From positions 1 through 59,713 of the forward strand of contig CAZSFD010000022.1 in the NCBI GenBank assembly GCA_964606085.1: DNA of 59,713 bases, written 5' to 3'. The notes under the pieces were generated by a model. It worked only from the letters and a program-made list of their open reading frames with translations. It ran no database searches and was not told the DNA's origin. This DNA is from CAIQJJ01 sp964606085. Lineage in GTDB: Bacteria; Chloroflexota; Anaerolineae; Anaerolineales; UBA4823. A program made the translations under genes and the position numbers. Shown here one piece after another: positions 58,267 through 59,713 of the stretch; positions within the stretch are counted from its first letter, which is position 1; every line of letters starts with the position of its first letter.

Positions 58267-59553
58267 ATGAACGCTACAGATACCCCACTTCGTCTTCAAC
58301 GCTATATTCGTCTGGCAGAGGTTTGCCGAGCATTAGGGAAATCGGCCAATTTAGATTCCCTTTTACAAACCGTGGTAGATGCCGTGTGCGCGCTGACCGA
58401 AACCGAATTTGGCGCCGTGTTGATGTACGAAGAAGAAACAGATTTGCTCAAGTTTGTGGCTGCGCCGCGGGCGCGCAAAGAAACATCCCGCCGTCTGCGT
58501 GTCCCACTCGACCGCAGCGTAGCCGGCTGGGTATACGCCAATTCAAAGCCAGCCACTATTCAACGAGCAGCCTCAGACCCACGCGTCAATCAGGCCATCG
58601 AAAGCCCACTCGGTGTCGAAATTCGCTCGATGCTGGCTGTGCCGCTCATTTTTCGCGGTGAGACCATTGGGGTGCTAGAAGCCTTCAACAAGAAAAATAA
58701 CCCCTTTAGCAATGATGATGTGTTGATCCTGGAAACCCTGGCGGCGCAGGCTTCTGTAGCCACCCTCAGCACGGTTTTGATGGACGAAACCGAACGCGCC
58801 TACGACGAGGTGCAAGAACTGGAAAAGATGAAGTCCAATTTCATCGCCATTGCCTCCCACGAATTGCGCACCCCCCTGGGCCTGGTGCTGGGTCACGCCA
58901 CCTTTTTGAACGAAAACGTCCGTGACCCACAGCAACGCAAGCATGTCGAAATCGTCCTCAATAGCGCTTCACGCCTGAAAGGCATCCTCGAAAACATCTC
59001 CAACATGGAAACCTTCCAAAGCGGCAAGAGCCGCATTCGCCAGAAGGTTTTCGATGTCACCCAAATGGCCCAAGCCATCACCCAATCTTTCTCACAAATC
59101 GCCCAGCAGAAAAAGATCAGCCTGGTGACGCAGTTGCCCAGCGAGCCGGTAATGGTGCGAGGCGATGAGGAAAAACTCTCGGTGGCCGTGGGAAATATCG
59201 TCGCCAATGCGCTATCGTTCACCAACGACAACGGGCATATCTGCGTCAGCGTCGAAACACTTCCGGGCTATGTCAAATTATCGGTCATTGATGATGGCAT
59301 CGGCATCCCGGCCAAGGATATTTCCCGTGTTTTCGAGCGCTTTTACCAGGTTCAATCGCACCTGACTCGCCACCACCAGGGAATTGGCCTGGGCCTTTCG
59401 GTGGCGAAAGCGATGGTAGAACTGCACGGTGGCCAGATTTGGGTGGAAAGTGTGGAAGGCAAGGGCAGCGACTTCTCGATCTTGCTGCCAGCGACGGCCT
59501 CCAACCAGGCAACTCGCCCGCTCAACAAAACCCCGGCCTTCTTGCCAGAATGA
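58267..59553 (+). CDS. GAF-domain sensor histidine kinase
   Basis: 428 residues, cytoplasmic. GAF domain at about 20-175 (ALTETEFGAVLMY, SVAGWVYANSKP, RSMLAVPLIFRGETIGVLEAFNK), HisKA with His198 in IASHELRTPLG, and HATPase with IVANALSFTNDNG, VIDDGIGIP and GIGLGLSVAKAMVELHGG. No receiver partner is adjacent. GGTGG lies upstream of the ATG. The signal is unknown; GAF domains bind small ligands or cofactors. Confidence 0.9.
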   Translation: MNATDTPLRLQRYIRLAEVCRALGKSANLDSLLQTVVDAVCALTETEFGAVLMYEEETDLLKFVAAPRARKETSRRLRVPLDRSVAGWVYANSKPATIQRAASDPRVNQAIESPLGVEIRSMLAVPLIFRGETIGVLEAFNKKNNPFSNDDVLILETLAAQASVATLSTVLMDETERAYDEVQELEKMKSNFIAIASHELRTPLGLVLGHATFLNENVRDPQQRKHVEIVLNSASRLKGILENISNMETFQSGKSRIRQKVFDVTQMAQAITQSFSQIAQQKKISLVTQLPSEPVMVRGDEEKLSVAVGNIVANALSFTNDNGHICVSVETLPGYVKLSVIDDGIGIPAKDISRVFERFYQVQSHLTRHHQGIGLGLSVAKAMVELHGGQIWVESVEGKGSDFSILLPATASNQATRPLNKTPAFLPE

Positions 59554-59585
59554 TGCGCCCCCCGGCCAATCCAAAAAAGCCGGGC

Positions 59586-59614
59586 TTGTCAAGCGCGAAA
59601 CCGTCGGGTATAAT
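59586..59614 (+). promoter_or_regulatory. sigma70-type promoter of tRNA-Pro
   Basis: TTGTCA (59586-59591), a 17-bp spacer, and a perfect TATAAT (59609-59614). The expected start is about 15 nt before the tRNA. Confidence 0.85.
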
Positions 59615-59635
59615 CCGCCCGCTAACAAGACCCAT

Positions 59636-59712
<77 letters not shown>

Positions 59713-59713
59713 G

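Overview
The window looks like a chromosomal segment of a G+C-rich member of the Chloroflexota, most likely class Anaerolineae. This is an inference from protein character: a MurA with Asp in place of the catalytic Cys, a deazaflavin (F420)-type oxidoreductase, DUF2207 and DUF3592 membrane proteins, solute-binding lipoproteins with a Val/Glu-rich stalk, and LacI-sensor/histidine-kinase/AraC hybrids. No rRNA, transposase, phage gene or CRISPR array was seen. There are two tRNA genes: Arg(TCT) near 21.0 kb and Pro(CGG) at the right edge.

Layout. Bases 1-108 hold the 3' end of a membrane-protein gene. Bases 184-9705 are minus-strand and mostly envelope or accessory genes: a DUF3592 protein, then a tight run of V4R protein, secreted S33 hydrolase, F420-type oxidoreductase, GH5-like lipoprotein, DUF418 protein and CPBP protease, with a DUF2207 protein upstream. 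Bases 9870-23.6 kb are housekeeping and stress genes: murA, thioredoxin, a cNMP-binding/SpoIIE phosphatase, signal peptidase I, and a long minus-strand stress operon (tpx, hsp20, lon, response regulator, PHP-AlbA protein, acetyltransferase, moaB). Two Chloroflexota-type unknown genes and a DUF2007 gene follow. Near 24 kb is a frameshifted solute-binding-protein-like gene without a signal peptide.

Bases 24.85-53.1 kb form one almost uninterrupted minus-strand pectin/uronate catabolism locus. An oligosaccharide-type ABC importer (family-5 binding protein, two permeases, two ATPases) would bring in oligogalacturonides. Signal-less, so probably cytoplasmic, GH28, GH105, GH88, oligogalacturonate lyase and a heparinase II/III-like enzyme would cut them. 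Unsaturated monomers would pass through a KdgF-like cupin, an IolB/KduI-type isomerase and KduD to 2-keto-3-deoxygluconate (KDG). Saturated galacturonate would pass through UxaC, UxaE and UxuB to mannonate. KdgK phosphorylates KDG. Mannonate dehydratase and KDPG aldolase are not in the window. A BASS-family symporter overlaps uxaC by 4 nt and is a candidate uronate importer. A LarA homolog, a Gnd-type dehydrogenase, a zinc alcohol dehydrogenase, a GxxExxY protein, an alpha/beta hydrolase and an FAH-family enzyme lie among these genes.

At the head of the locus, divergently transcribed, is an about 1181-residue hybrid regulator: LacI-type sugar sensor, GAF-like region, histidine kinase, degenerate receiver, receiver and AraC helix-turn-helix. 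The perfect palindrome GTTAGCGCTAAC occurs once at this regulator's promoter and twice in tandem at the promoter of the symporter-uxaC operon, which links the two. The third striking feature is a set of unrelated long intergenic hairpin families (called A to F here). They fill most gaps in the sugar locus, begin at or within a few bases of stop codons, sometimes supply the stop codon, and once have been translated into a protein tail. To the right lie inositol-1-phosphate synthase, a GAF sensor kinase and tRNA-Pro.
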